54,320 bases of DNA from Lentzea indica (GTDB lineage: Bacteria > Actinomycetota > Actinomycetes > Mycobacteriales > Pseudonocardiaceae): positions 1 through 54,320 of the forward strand of contig NZ_VSRL01000038.1 in assembly GCF_012184385.1 (NCBI RefSeq). Reading direction: 5' to 3'. Shown piece after piece: positions 1-10,215 of the stretch (position 1 is the stretch's first letter; every line of letters starts with the position of its first letter). The notes below the pieces were generated by a model. That model worked only from the letters and a program-made list of their open reading frames with translations, did no database searches and was not told where the DNA came from. The position numbers and the translations under genes were made by a program.

Positions 1-535
1 CCGTTGACGTTGGCGAGGACCGGGTACGATGCCGGGCTGCTGCGATCTCGAGCGAGGTGGGCGCGGTACCGCGCAGCGGCACCTCGAGGGAGAAGTCCTT
101 CTGCTGACCGGGCTCGAGCTCGTCGGCGATGTCGGTGAACTTGGGCTGCACGGCCTCGGCCGCCGCCGGCTCCCGCAGCGCCTTGCGCAGGTCGTCCTCG
201 GTGCCGAGCGAGTCGCCGCGCTCCAGGCGCAGCACGATGTCGGAGACCTTGCGGTCACCGACGTTGACGATCTTGCCGGTGATCTTGACCGCGGCCGGGG
301 AGTCGCTGGTCACGAACCGGGGCGTGAGCTGGGCGATGTCGAGCCGCAGGAACTGCGGCTGCTGCTGGCCCGGCTGGGCGGAGAGTGTTCTGGTCGCCCA
401 CACCTGGGTGGCGGGAGCGGGCATGAACGGCAGCGCGTCGACCTCGTTCGGCTGCGACTGCTCGACAGCGCCCGCGGGCGGCGTCGCGGTCACCATGAAC
501 GCGACGGCCGCGGCTGTGCAGACGAGCTTCCTCAT
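1..535 (-). CDS. DUF6049 family secreted/membrane protein, N-terminal part (cut by window edge)
   Basis: The ATG at 535 opens a protein with a short signal peptide (MRKLVCTAAAVAFMVTATPP), followed by a segment resembling the extracellular N-terminus of actinobacterial DUF6049 proteins. The neighbours fit: the Nudix gene ends only 2 bases upstream and divergent pcnA follows, the order seen around Rv3907c-Rv3909 in mycobacteria, where MurJ comes next. The function of DUF6049 is unknown; the context suggests cell-envelope biogenesis. Near the edge the frame appears to shift twice (about bases 25 and 40), because the expected YPVLANVNG-like motif is read only in other frames. Identity rests on context and general appearance. 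Confidence 0.6.
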   Translation of the reverse strand, partial: MRKLVCTAAAVAFMVTATPPAGAVEQSQPNEVDALPFMPAPATQVWATRTLSAQPGQQQPQFLRLDIAQLTPRFVTSDSPAAVKITGKIVNVGDRKVSDIVLRLERGDSLGTEDDLRKALREPAAAEAVQPKFTDIADELEPGQQKDFSLEVPLRGTAPTSLEIAAARHRTRSSPTST

Positions 536-537
536 GC

Positions 538-1053
538 TCACGCCGACTCAGCCCCGTTCCGGCAGCGGTCGGCGAGCAGTTCGGCGGCTCGGCGGACCAG
601 ACGGCGCTCATCGGCATACGCGAGTCGCTCGTCCAGCTCGCCGAGTGGCACCCACGCCACCTCGGTGACCTCCACGTCTTCGTCGGAAAGCTCTCCCCCC
701 AGCGCTTCGAGGAGGAAGTGGTGAACCGTCTTGTGCACCCGGCGGTCGTCAGCGACGAACCAGTAGTCGATCGACCCCAACGGGCGCAGCACCCTGCTAT
801 GAATACCGGTCTCCTCGGCGACCTCGCGCACCGCGGTCTGTTCCGCGGTCTCGCCTGCCTCGATGTGACCCTTCGGCAAAGACCACAGCAACCGGCCTCG
901 CCGGTCAAGTCTGCCGATCACCGCGGCCCGTTGCTCTGCGTCGAGCACCAGGCCACCCGCCGACGTCTCGTCGACTGTCTTCAGCCTCCTGCCCCGGCGC
1001 CTCTTGCGGCGCCCCGGCTTGGAACCTCCGGAACGTGCGGGCGACGGGGGCAT
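538..1053 (-). CDS. Nudix hydrolase (MutT4-like)
   Basis: A 171-residue protein whose basic N-terminus ([10 protein letters not shown]) precedes a Nudix fold. The Nudix box is complete: [23 protein letters not shown] is split here as GHIEAGE followed by REVAEETGI, giving the G-x5-E-x7-REUxEExGU pattern with its metal-binding glutamates. The family hydrolyses nucleoside diphosphates linked to another moiety. The substrate cannot be read from sequence. The ATG at 1053 follows a divergent promoter region shared with pcnA. Downstream, the DUF6049 gene starts 2 bases after the stop, so the two are probably co-transcribed. The same Nudix-DUF6049 order beside pcnA in mycobacteria supports a MutT4-type assignment. 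Confidence 0.85.
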   Translation of the reverse strand: MPPSPARSGGSKPGRRKRRRGRRLKTVDETSAGGLVLDAEQRAAVIGRLDRRGRLLWSLPKGHIEAGETAEQTAVREVAEETGIHSRVLRPLGSIDYWFVADDRRVHKTVHHFLLEALGGELSDEDVEVTEVAWVPLGELDERLAYADERRLVRRAAELLADRCRNGAESA

Positions 1054-1062
1054 ACGGCCGAT

Positions 1063-1085
1063 CGTACTTACGAACGTTAAGTACG
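1063..1085. promoter_or_regulatory. Palindrome in the Nudix/pcnA divergent promoter region
   Basis: CGTACTTA (1063-1070) and TAAGTACG (1078-1085) are perfect 8-base inverted arms around a 7-base centre, in the 42-base gap between the divergent starts at 1053 and 1096. The centre also holds AACGTT. The position suggests an operator acting on both promoters. The regulator is unknown. Confidence 0.5.
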
Positions 1086-1095
1086 CTGGTTTCTC

Positions 1096-2532
1096 GTGTC
1101 TCGATCGCTCCAGCAGAATGCGGTGGTGGAAGAGCCCGCCATCACACCAGTCGTCGCTGAGCTCGCCGCTCGGTTCGCAGCCGGGGGCAAGCGCCTCTAC
1201 CTCGTAGGCGGGAGCGTGCGAGACGCCGTGCTGGGGCGTCCGACGAACGACTTCGACTTCACCACGGACGCGCGACCTGGAGAGATCCAGAAGCTGCTGA
1301 GCGGCTGGGCCGACGCCCAGTGGGACACCGGCATCGCGTTCGGCACGGTCGGTGCCTCGAAGCAGGGCGAGATCATCGAGATCACGACCTTCCGCGCGGA
1401 CGCCTACGACGGCGTCACCCGCAACCCCGAGGTGACCTTCGGCGACACCATCGACGGCGACCTGGTCCGCCGTGACTTCACGGTCAACGCCATGGCGTTC
1501 GACGTCGCCGCCCGTGAGTTCGTGGACCCGACCGGTGGCCTTCAAGCGGCCCGCGACGGGGTGCTGGACACACCGGCGACCCCGCAGGAGTCGTTCGGCG
1601 ACGACCCGTTGCGGATGTTGCGCGCCGCCCGGTTCGTCTCCCAGCTCGGCTTCACCGCGGCGCCGCGGGTGGTCGAGGCGATGCGGTCGATGGCAGGCGA
1701 GCTCACCCGCATCACGCCGGAGCGCGTGCAGGTGGAGCTCTCGAAGCTCCTGTGCGGCGCGCACCCGCGCCGCGGCATCGAGCTCATGGTCGAGACCGGC
1801 CTGGCGGACGTCGTGTTGCCAGAGCTCACGGCCATGAAGCTGGAGATCGACGAACATCATCAGCACAAGGACGTCTTCGACCACTCGCTGGTTGTGCTCG
1901 AACAGGCAATTGATCTTGAAGATGTTGATCAATCACCCGATCTGGTGTTGAGGATCGCCGCGCTCCTGCACGACATCGGCAAACCGGCCACCCGCAGGTT
2001 CGAGCCTGGTGGCGGCGTCTCGTTCCACCACCACGAGGTGGTCGGCGCGAAGATGGTCCGCAAGCGCTTGCGAGCGTTGCGGTACTCGAAGGAGATCACC
2101 GAGGACGTCGCGAAGCTCGTCTACCTGCACCTTCGCTTCCACGGCTACGGCAGCGGCGAGTGGACCGACTCGGCAGTGCGCCGGTACGTGACGGACGCGG
2201 GCGACCTGCTGACGCGGCTGCACAAGCTCGTCCGTGCCGACTGCACGACACGGAACAAGCGCAAGGCGAACCTGCTGAAGCGGACCTACGACTCTCTCGA
2301 GGAACGCATCGCGCGCATCGCGGCCGAGGAAGACCTCGCGCGCGTGCGGCCGGACCTCGACGGCAACGAGATCATGAAGCTGCTCGGGCTGCCGCCGGGC
2401 CCGCAGGTCGGTGCCGCGTGGAAGTTCCTCAAGGAGCTCCGGCTCGACAAGGGACCGCTGGATCGCGACGAGGCCGAGGCGGCGTTGCTCGACTGGGCGC
2501 GCGAACAGGGGATCACGCCGCCCGCTCCGTAA
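1096..2532 (+). CDS. pcnA: CCA tRNA nucleotidyltransferase / poly(A) polymerase family protein
   Basis: A 478-residue class II nucleotidyltransferase that adds or repairs the 3' CCA end of tRNAs. The N-terminal head domain has the signature [14 protein letters not shown] followed by the DFDF metal-binding pair at about residues 52-56, then the family's [10 protein letters not shown] motif. A C-terminal HD domain is visible around residues 245-330 (the DHSLVVLEQ and [12 protein letters not shown] segments). This is the usual HD-fused architecture of actinobacterial PcnA/CCA enzymes. The GTG start at 1096 lies 11 bases after the palindrome, so the transcript may have almost no leader. The gene is divergent from the Nudix-DUF6049 pair, as in mycobacteria. 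Confidence 0.93.
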   Translation: MSRSLQQNAVVEEPAITPVVAELAARFAAGGKRLYLVGGSVRDAVLGRPTNDFDFTTDARPGEIQKLLSGWADAQWDTGIAFGTVGASKQGEIIEITTFRADAYDGVTRNPEVTFGDTIDGDLVRRDFTVNAMAFDVAAREFVDPTGGLQAARDGVLDTPATPQESFGDDPLRMLRAARFVSQLGFTAAPRVVEAMRSMAGELTRITPERVQVELSKLLCGAHPRRGIELMVETGLADVVLPELTAMKLEIDEHHQHKDVFDHSLVVLEQAIDLEDVDQSPDLVLRIAALLHDIGKPATRRFEPGGGVSFHHHEVVGAKMVRKRLRALRYSKEITEDVAKLVYLHLRFHGYGSGEWTDSAVRRYVTDAGDLLTRLHKLVRADCTTRNKRKANLLKRTYDSLEERIARIAAEEDLARVRPDLDGNEIMKLLGLPPGPQVGAAWKFLKELRLDKGPLDRDEAEAALLDWAREQGITPPAP

Positions 2533-2551
2533 CGCATCGTGAGCGAATGAA

Positions 2552-2584
2552 ATCCCCGCGTTAGCGATCTGTCAGCGCGGGGAT
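2552..2584 (+). terminator. Hairpin terminator after pcnA
   Basis: ATCCCCGCG (2552-2560) pairs perfectly with CGCGGGGAT (2576-2584) 20 bases after the pcnA stop. There is no U tract, as is common in actinobacteria. Confidence 0.6.
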
Positions 2585-2612
2585 GCACCATGGAGGTGCG
2601 CTAGGGGAGCGC

Positions 2613-2882
2613 ATGGGGGTGGTGCAGATGTTCTCTTGGGGACTTTCCGCAGGTCCGCAGGTATATGACCTGGACGTGCTGACCAACGACCAACGAGCCG
2701 TGCTGAGGTGTCTGGCGCGCGGTCACGCCGACCACGAGATCGCGCGCGTGCTCGGCATCGAGCAGCAGAGGGTGGCCGACGAGGTCGCCGACATCCTGCG
2801 GCGCCTGGATCTACCCGATCGGGTGGCTGCTGTCGTTTTCGCGCACGAGGCCGGGATGCTGCACCTGCCGTTTCCGCGCTAG
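2613..2882 (+). CDS. Small LuxR/GerE-type HTH protein
   Basis: An 89-residue protein consisting almost entirely of a GerE-like helix-turn-helix: DQRAVLRCLARGHADHEIARVLG followed by VADEVADILRRLDLPDRVAAVVFA matches the spacing of LuxR C-terminal domains. No receiver or sensor domain is attached. The ATG at 2613 is preceded by AGGGGAGC, a better ribosome site than the one at the earlier ATG at 2583, which falls inside the pcnA terminator hairpin. The 3' end overlaps the convergent MFS gene by about 70 bases. Its target is unknown; it may be a stand-alone DNA-binding regulator. Confidence 0.65.
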   Translation: MGVVQMFSWGLSAGPQVYDLDVLTNDQRAVLRCLARGHADHEIARVLGIEQQRVADEVADILRRLDLPDRVAAVVFAHEAGMLHLPFPR

Positions 2883-4151
2883 CAGGAGCAGGTAGGCGCC
2901 CAGACCGATCAGGTAGAGGCTCGCGGCGGTGATGATGAGGCCGGGCGAACGCCCGTCCAGGGGGATCACCATCGCCGTGATGGACACCGCGGTGACCTGT
3001 GTGACGTTGAAGAGGGTGTCGTACAGGGCGAACACCCGGCCGCGCACTTCGTCGCCGACGTCGTGCTGCACCGCGGTGTCCACGCAGAGCTTGACGATCT
3101 GACCGGCGAAGATGATCACAAAGCTGGCCGCGAGAATCGTCGGCAGCGTCATCGGCAACCCGAGCCCGATCTGCGCGGCGGCCGTGAGCAGCAGTGCACC
3201 GATGATCGTGGTCTTGACGCCGAACCTGTCGACGATCCGGTCGGTGAGGATGCCGGCGAGCAGAATGCCGGCGCCGCCCGCGACGGCGACCTCACCCAGT
3301 CCGCCGATGCCCGCCTTGAGGATGCCGACGTCTTCCAGGCTGTAGCGCATCAGCAGCAGCGTGACCATCAGGCTCACGCCGAACGCGGCCCTGTGCGCGA
3401 GCAGCGCGGCGAGCGCGGCCGTGACGCTCGGGGTGTGCCAGGTGGCCTTTGCCCCGTCCACGAGACCGCGGGCCACCGCCGTGATGGCGTTGTGCGGCTC
3501 GTCGACCTCGTCCGGCCCGAGCACGCCGGCCTTGAACCTGCTGGCGATGAACGCGCTGGCCAGCATGCCGACGACGGCGATGCTCGTGGTCCACCCCGAC
3601 CCGCCGTCCCCGGCGCCGAGGATCGTGCGGAACCCGATCGCGCACGCCGCACCGAACACGGCCGTGATCGCGCCCGCCGTCGTGGCCAGGGCGTTCGCCT
3701 CGACGAGGTGGTCCTCGTCGACGACGTGCGGGAGGGAGGCGGAGAGTCCGGAGCCGACGAACCGGCCGATGCCCATGACGACGAGAGCGAAGATGTAGAG
3801 CGGAAGCCCGCTCAGCCCTGCCACGACGGCAAATGCGGTGAGCAGAACGAATGCGGCCCGCGTGACGTTCGCCACGACGATGACCTTCTTGCGGTCCCAT
3901 CGATCGAGCAGTGCGCCCGTGAACGGCCCGACGATCGAGTACGGCAACAGCAGCACCGCGAACCCGGCCGCGATGGCCGCCGGATCGGCCTGTCGTTCGG
4001 GGTTGAAGAGCACAGCGCCGGCGAGCCCGGCCTGGAAGAGTCCGTCACCCCACTGCGAGGCGAGCCGGGTGGCGAGGAGCCTGCGGTATTCGGGGATGCC
4101 GAGGAACCGGCGTGATCCCCAGTGGTGCTTCTCCACCGCAAGCGTTGTCAC
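2811..4151 (-). CDS. MFS transporter (multidrug/EntS-like exporter)
   Basis: A 446-residue inner-membrane protein with about twelve hydrophobic segments, typical of the MFS_3 (EntS/macrolide-efflux) type. The loop motif between the second and third segments is GALLDRWDRKKVIV, matching the family GxLxDRxxRrk signature. A cytoplasmic linker follows the sixth segment around residues 200-235. The likely role is proton-driven efflux, substrate unknown. The GTG start at 4151 is preceded by a leader with a terminator-like hairpin (see 4152-4388). The gene converges on the small HTH gene and overlaps its end. Confidence 0.8.
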   Translation of the reverse strand: MTTLAVEKHHWGSRRFLGIPEYRRLLATRLASQWGDGLFQAGLAGAVLFNPERQADPAAIAAGFAVLLLPYSIVGPFTGALLDRWDRKKVIVVANVTRAAFVLLTAFAVVAGLSGLPLYIFALVVMGIGRFVGSGLSASLPHVVDEDHLVEANALATTAGAITAVFGAACAIGFRTILGAGDGGSGWTTSIAVVGMLASAFIASRFKAGVLGPDEVDEPHNAITAVARGLVDGAKATWHTPSVTAALAALLAHRAAFGVSLMVTLLLMRYSLEDVGILKAGIGGLGEVAVAGGAGILLAGILTDRIVDRFGVKTTIIGALLLTAAAQIGLGLPMTLPTILAASFVIIFAGQIVKLCVDTAVQHDVGDEVRGRVFALYDTLFNVTQVTAVSITAMVIPLDGRSPGLIITAASLYLIGLGAYLLLLARKRQVQHPGLVRENDSSHPIG

Positions 4152-4388
4152 CGTTGCACTCTATGCGCGCTGCCGTGAAAACCACGAAAGCCGGACCTCT
4201 CGGTCCGGCTCCCCTGGATCGGATGCCAGGTCGCCTCACGGCGCGGTGCACTACGCGGCTCCAGCCGTACGGTATTCCGCGAAGGCGGTTGTCTGTTGAG
4301 CCCGGGGGACACAAAGACATCCGACACCTGAGTCTAACGGGGCGCGGCCCTGAGTTGTTCCAGCGATCACGGATGATTTCATGGTGAC
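4152..4388 (-). promoter_or_regulatory. MFS gene leader with terminator-like hairpin and possible ECF promoter
   Basis: No convincing gene lies in this 237-base gap between divergent genes. Read on the minus strand, AGCCGGACC-GAGA-GGTCCGGCT (4210-4189) is a perfect 9-bp hairpin followed by a T-rich TTCGTGGTTTT, 38 bases before the MFS start. Further upstream, GGAAC and GTT are separated by 18 bases, a spacing seen in SigR-type ECF promoters. Together they would give a long 5' leader with an internal terminator, a possible attenuator. This is inference only. Confidence 0.35.
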
Positions 4389-4961
4389 GTGCGTCCCGAT
4401 GCCGAGGTCGAGCCAGGCTCCCTGTTGGTTGCCGCTCCGAGCCTGAACGACCCGAACTTCACGCGCACCGTCGTCTACATCATCGATCAACGTCCAGAGG
4501 GGACCCTCGGCGTCGTCCTGAACCGCCCCTCCGAGGTGGCCGTGCACGACGTGCTGCCGCCGTGGGGACCGCACGTCACAAAGCCGCAGTGCATCTACAT
4601 CGGCGGCCCGGTCGAGCAGAAGACGGCGCTGTGCCTGGCCGCGCTGAAGGCGGGCACCGATCCGTCCGAGGCGGAGGGTCTGGTCGGCGTGCAGGGCCCG
4701 GTGGCGTTGATCGACCTGGACGCCGAACCGGACGACCTGATGCCGCTGGTGCGCGGCCTGCGGGTGTTCGCGGGCTATGCGGGATGGGGCGAGGGACAGC
4801 TCGCGGCCGAGATCGATCGCGGCGACTGGATCGTCGTGACCGGACTGGCCGATGACGTGCTGGTGGGCGCGAACGTCGACCTGTGGGGGCGGGTGCTGCG
4901 CCGGCAGGGCATGCCGCTGGCGCTGCTGTCGACCTACCCGACGGACGTCCGCAACAACTGA
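4389..4961 (+). CDS. YqgE/AlgH family protein (DUF179)
   Basis: A 190-residue single-domain protein. The family hallmarks are visible: an N-terminal GSLLVAAPSLNDPNFTRTVV segment, then EGTLGVVLNRPSE, IYIGGPVE, and a central GYAGWGEGQLAAEI motif. The family is cytoplasmic and of uncertain biochemical function; AlgH was described as an alginate regulator in Pseudomonas. Its place upstream of leuS, with a small SdpI-like gene between, matches mycobacterial Rv0038-Rv0041. The GTG start at 4389 gives the standard family length. Confidence 0.92.
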   Translation: MRPDAEVEPGSLLVAAPSLNDPNFTRTVVYIIDQRPEGTLGVVLNRPSEVAVHDVLPPWGPHVTKPQCIYIGGPVEQKTALCLAALKAGTDPSEAEGLVGVQGPVALIDLDAEPDDLMPLVRGLRVFAGYAGWGEGQLAAEIDRGDWIVVTGLADDVLVGANVDLWGRVLRRQGMPLALLSTYPTDVRNN

Positions 4962-4979
4962 TTCACGTGAAACTTCGGG

Positions 4980-5384
4980 TTACAGCCCGGCGAGCGGGGA
5001 GCAACCGCCACCGCCGCACGCGCAGCCACCGCAGCCCTTCGGCTTGACCGGCTCCAGCAGCGCCTCGGCCGCGCGGTGCGCCACGAGCCCACCGGCGGCG
5101 GCGATCGCGAGCGAGCCGACCAGTCCGATGATCCCAGCGGTGACGGCCAGGTCGGCCATGACGAACGACATCGCGCCCGACACGATCGCCACGACACCGG
5201 CCGCGACGTTCGGCACGCCGGCGACGCGGTTGGCCAGCGCGAACGTCTCTTCGTCACGCAGTGCCGCCGCCGTGCGCACGCCGACGAAGCGGTTGCGCCG
5301 CAGCTTGCCCTGCAGACCCAGCAGACCGACCGCGCCGAGAGCGACGCCGAGCACACCCAGGACGACCGACAGCACGATGTTCAC
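4980..5384 (-). CDS. SdpI-family membrane protein with Cys-rich tail
   Basis: A 134-residue protein with three hydrophobic segments. After the first segment comes KLRRNRFVGVRTAAALRDEE, the cytoplasmic signature of the SdpI/YhfL family (GIRTpwtl-type loop). Bacillus SdpI gives immunity to a killing peptide, but most family members have no known role. The C-terminus is unusual: after KPKGCGG it carries CACGGGGC, so four cysteines fall within about ten residues and could bind metal or form disulfides. It converges on yqgE and diverges from the esterase-like gene. It corresponds in position to Rv0039c. Confidence 0.72.
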   Translation of the reverse strand: MNIVLSVVLGVLGVALGAVGLLGLQGKLRRNRFVGVRTAAALRDEETFALANRVAGVPNVAAGVVAIVSGAMSFVMADLAVTAGIIGLVGSLAIAAAGGLVAHRAAEALLEPVKPKGCGGCACGGGGCSPLAGL

Positions 5385-5449
5385 TCCATGAGGGTAAGGC
5401 GGATCCGCAGTTCACCTTGCGGTCACCCCGGTCAGGTGTGCTGTGCGCC

Positions 5450-6421
5450 ATGCTCAGGCGACTCCTGCTCGTCCCAGTGCTGCTCGGTCTGTGCGTGACT
5501 CCCGCGCAGGCGCACAACCCCGAAGTCCGGTTCCTCTCCGAGCACGTCCTGCCGAAAGGCCTGGTAGTGGGCGGTACGACGGTCGGTGGCATCTCCGGCC
5601 TCGACCACGACCGCCGCACCGGCAAATGGATCCTGATCAGCGACGACCGCGTGGCGCCCCGGTTCTACGAGGGCAAGCTCTCGCGCAAGGGCGTCGAGTT
5701 CACGGACGTCCACTCTCTCGTCGGCCCCAACGGTCCGTACCAGCCCGGCACGGTCGACCCGGAGGACGTCCGCGTCGACAAGTGGACCGGTGACCTGCTG
5801 TGGAGCCAGGAGGGCGACCGCACTCCGACCACGCTCATCGATCCGTCGGTGCAGTTCAGCCGCAAGGACGGCTCGTTCAAGCGCGGTCTTCCCACGCCGG
5901 AAGACCTGAAGATGAAGCCGGAGTCCGGTCCGCGGCAGAACCAGGCGCTGGAAGGTCTCACGTTCGCGCTCGGTGGCACCCTCGTCGTCACCGCTGTCGA
6001 AGGCCCGCTGCTGCAGGACGGCCCGCCGGCCGACGAGAACACGGGCGCGGTCAGCAGGGTGATCGTCCAGACGAGGTCCGGCCAGGTCGTCGCCCAGTAC
6101 CGCTACCAGCAGGAACCGCTGTTCGCGGCGGGCGGGTCGACCGGCGTCACGGCGATTCTGGAGAAGTCTCCCGGCGTCTACCTGGTGCTCGAACGGTCCT
6201 TCCACTCGTCGTTCGGCAACAAGGTCCGGCTGTTCGAGGCCAGGCCGCACGGCACGACGTTGAAGAAGCGCCTGCTCGCCGACATCGGCACGTTCCCGGT
6301 GAGCAAGGTCGACAACCTGGAAGGCATGGCCTGGGGCCCGGACGGCACGTTGTGGCTGGTCTCGGACGACAACTTCAGCGCGAGCCAGGTCACCCAGTTC
6401 ATCGCGCTTGCGATGCGCTGA
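5450..6421 (+). CDS. Secreted esterase-like / phytase-like beta-propeller protein
   Basis: A 323-residue exported protein. Residues 1-20 (MLRRLLLVPVLLGLCVTPAQ) form a signal peptide ending near AQAHN. The remainder resembles the esterase-like/phytase-like domain family: GGISGLDHDRRTGKWILISDD near the start, PEDVRVDKWTGDLLWSQEG in the middle and NLEGMAWGPDGTLWLVSDDN at the end are the repeated propeller blades with acidic loops. It probably acts outside the membrane on a phosphate or lactone ester; no substrate can be named. The ATG at 5450 was chosen because it begins the signal peptide. It precedes leuS in the same direction but has no sequence link to it. Confidence 0.78.
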   Translation: MLRRLLLVPVLLGLCVTPAQAHNPEVRFLSEHVLPKGLVVGGTTVGGISGLDHDRRTGKWILISDDRVAPRFYEGKLSRKGVEFTDVHSLVGPNGPYQPGTVDPEDVRVDKWTGDLLWSQEGDRTPTTLIDPSVQFSRKDGSFKRGLPTPEDLKMKPESGPRQNQALEGLTFALGGTLVVTAVEGPLLQDGPPADENTGAVSRVIVQTRSGQVVAQYRYQQEPLFAAGGSTGVTAILEKSPGVYLVLERSFHSSFGNKVRLFEARPHGTTLKKRLLADIGTFPVSKVDNLEGMAWGPDGTLWLVSDDNFSASQVTQFIALAMR

Positions 6422-6434
6422 TACCGTTGACGAC

Positions 6435-6464
6435 ATGAGCACGGCCCGCCTGCTCCTTAGTTAG
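6435..6464 (+). CDS. leuS leader peptide MSTARLLLS (candidate attenuator peptide)
   Basis: A nine-codon reading frame, ATG AGC ACG GCC CGC CTG CTC CTT AGT TAG, carries three consecutive leucine codons, ends 108 bases before leuS, and is followed by nested inverted repeats. This is the arrangement of ribosome-mediated attenuation: stalling at Leu codons when charged Leu-tRNA is scarce would alter folding of the downstream RNA. The role is inferred from position and codon content; no strong ribosome-binding site is visible, so the leader may start near the transcript end. Confidence 0.6.
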   Translation: MSTARLLLS

Positions 6465-6530
6465 CCGCGACGACTGATCGGAAGACGGTCGGCGCGGCAG
6501 CCCTCCATGCCCATCTGGGCTGGGGGGTTT
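6465..6530 (+). promoter_or_regulatory. Candidate attenuator stems upstream of leuS
   Basis: Directly after the leader stop, CCGCG (6465-6469) pairs with CGCGG (6493-6497), with an inner CGAC/GTCG pairing. A second stem, CAGCCC (6498-6503) with GGGCTG (6517-6522), is followed by GGGGGTTT. The second stem looks like a weak terminator and the first like its competitor. The U run is only three bases long. Confidence 0.45.
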
Positions 6531-6572
6531 CGTCATGTCAGGGGCAGGATCGATGGAGAGGGACTCATCAAG

Positions 6573-9350
<2,778 letters not shown>

Positions 9351-9365
9351 TCACCGCTCGACGAG

Positions 9366-9393
9366 GGGGCGCTGCGCTTCGGTGCGGCGCCCC
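9366..9393. terminator. Terminator-like hairpin between leuS and tetR
   Basis: GGGGCGC (9366-9372) pairs with GCGCCCC (9387-9393) around a TGCGC-TTCG-GTGCG centre, 15 bases after the leuS stop and abutting the convergent tetR stop. It could serve both strands. Confidence 0.55.
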
Positions 9394-10103
9394 TAGTCGT
9401 CCGCGAACCCGATCTCCGAAAGCATGTGGTCGAGCATGCTGTCGAACATCGGCTCCGGGTTGCTCACCGCGAACGGGAACCGCCCGAACACCTCCAGCGC
9501 CACGTGCCCGTACAGCCGAACCCACGACTGCACCACGTGGTAGATCTTCCCGAGATTGAGGACGTCGTCCTCGATCGTGACGCCGTGCACCGACACCGCG
9601 TCGATCAGGACCTGTTGGAACCTGGCCAGGTCCTCGTGCAGCACCTCGGGCACCTCGTCGTCCGCGTGCTTGACGACCAGGTTCGAGGCGATCAGCCGTC
9701 CGGCCAGCTGCAGGAACACCGACCCGAACTGGTCGGTGTCCAGTGGGTCGCGCGGCGAGGCGAAGACCAGCGCGAACTCCTGCGGGTGGGCCAGCGCCCA
9801 GCGGCGGAAGCTGCGGCACACCGCCCTGACCTGGCATCCGACGTGCCCTGACGTGTCCGCGGCGAGGTCGGCGTAGAGCACAGCGGCCATGTCCGCGCAG
9901 ATGTCGTCGCAGAGCTGTCGCAATAGCGCGTCGTGCGAGTCGTAGTAGCGGTACAAGGCGGGTGCGGTGATGCCCAGCTCGCGTGCGATCGCACGCAGGG
10001 TCACTGCGTCGCGGCCGCGTTCCACCAAAAGGGCGCGGGCCGCCTGCCGAATCTCACGCTCGGTTTCTGCGCGGAGTCGTTCTCGGCGAGTGGCCTCGGT
10101 CAT
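9393..10103 (-). CDS. TetR family transcriptional regulator (MmpL-linked)
   Basis: A 236-residue regulator. Residues 15-65 form a TetR N-terminal HTH, with TLRAIARELGITAPALYRYYDSHDALL matching the recognition region (split: TLRAIARELGITAP, then ALYRYYDS). The C-terminal ligand domain contains a conserved RLYGHVALEVFG helix seen in a TetR subgroup. It is divergent from the MmpL transporter gene, with a palindrome between them, so it most likely represses that transporter and itself. The inducer is unknown. Confidence 0.88.
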   Translation of the reverse strand: MTEATRRERLRAETEREIRQAARALLVERGRDAVTLRAIARELGITAPALYRYYDSHDALLRQLCDDICADMAAVLYADLAADTSGHVGCQVRAVCRSFRRWALAHPQEFALVFASPRDPLDTDQFGSVFLQLAGRLIASNLVVKHADDEVPEVLHEDLARFQQVLIDAVSVHGVTIEDDVLNLGKIYHVVQSWVRLYGHVALEVFGRFPFAVSNPEPMFDSMLDHMLSEIGFADD

Positions 10104-10153
10104 ATGTCACTCCATCGGGTTGTAGACCCCGTCCACGGCCCCGTACGGTTTTA

Positions 10154-10178
10154 GTGAACGGTGTTTACAAGAGTTCAC
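10154..10178. promoter_or_regulatory. Candidate TetR operator between tetR and mmpL
   Basis: GTGAAC (10154-10159) and GTTCAC (10173-10178) are perfect inverted arms. A further near-copy, GTTTAC, lies between them (10162-10167). The element is central in the 112-base divergent gap, as expected for a shared TetR operator. Confidence 0.55.
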
Positions 10179-10215
10179 GGGATTAACAGCACGGTAACCC
10201 AGGAGGCCGTCGTCG

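Noticed and set aside
538-1932. A 464-residue protein extending the Nudix enzyme upstream
   Set aside because: The extension is antisense to pcnA; the ATG at 1053 gives a normal Nudix length.
4389-4961. Possible aminoglycoside- or toxin-related role for the yqgE gene from its regulatory neighbourhood
   Set aside because: The sequence matches YqgE/AlgH throughout, and the neighbourhood is the conserved yqgE-leuS one.
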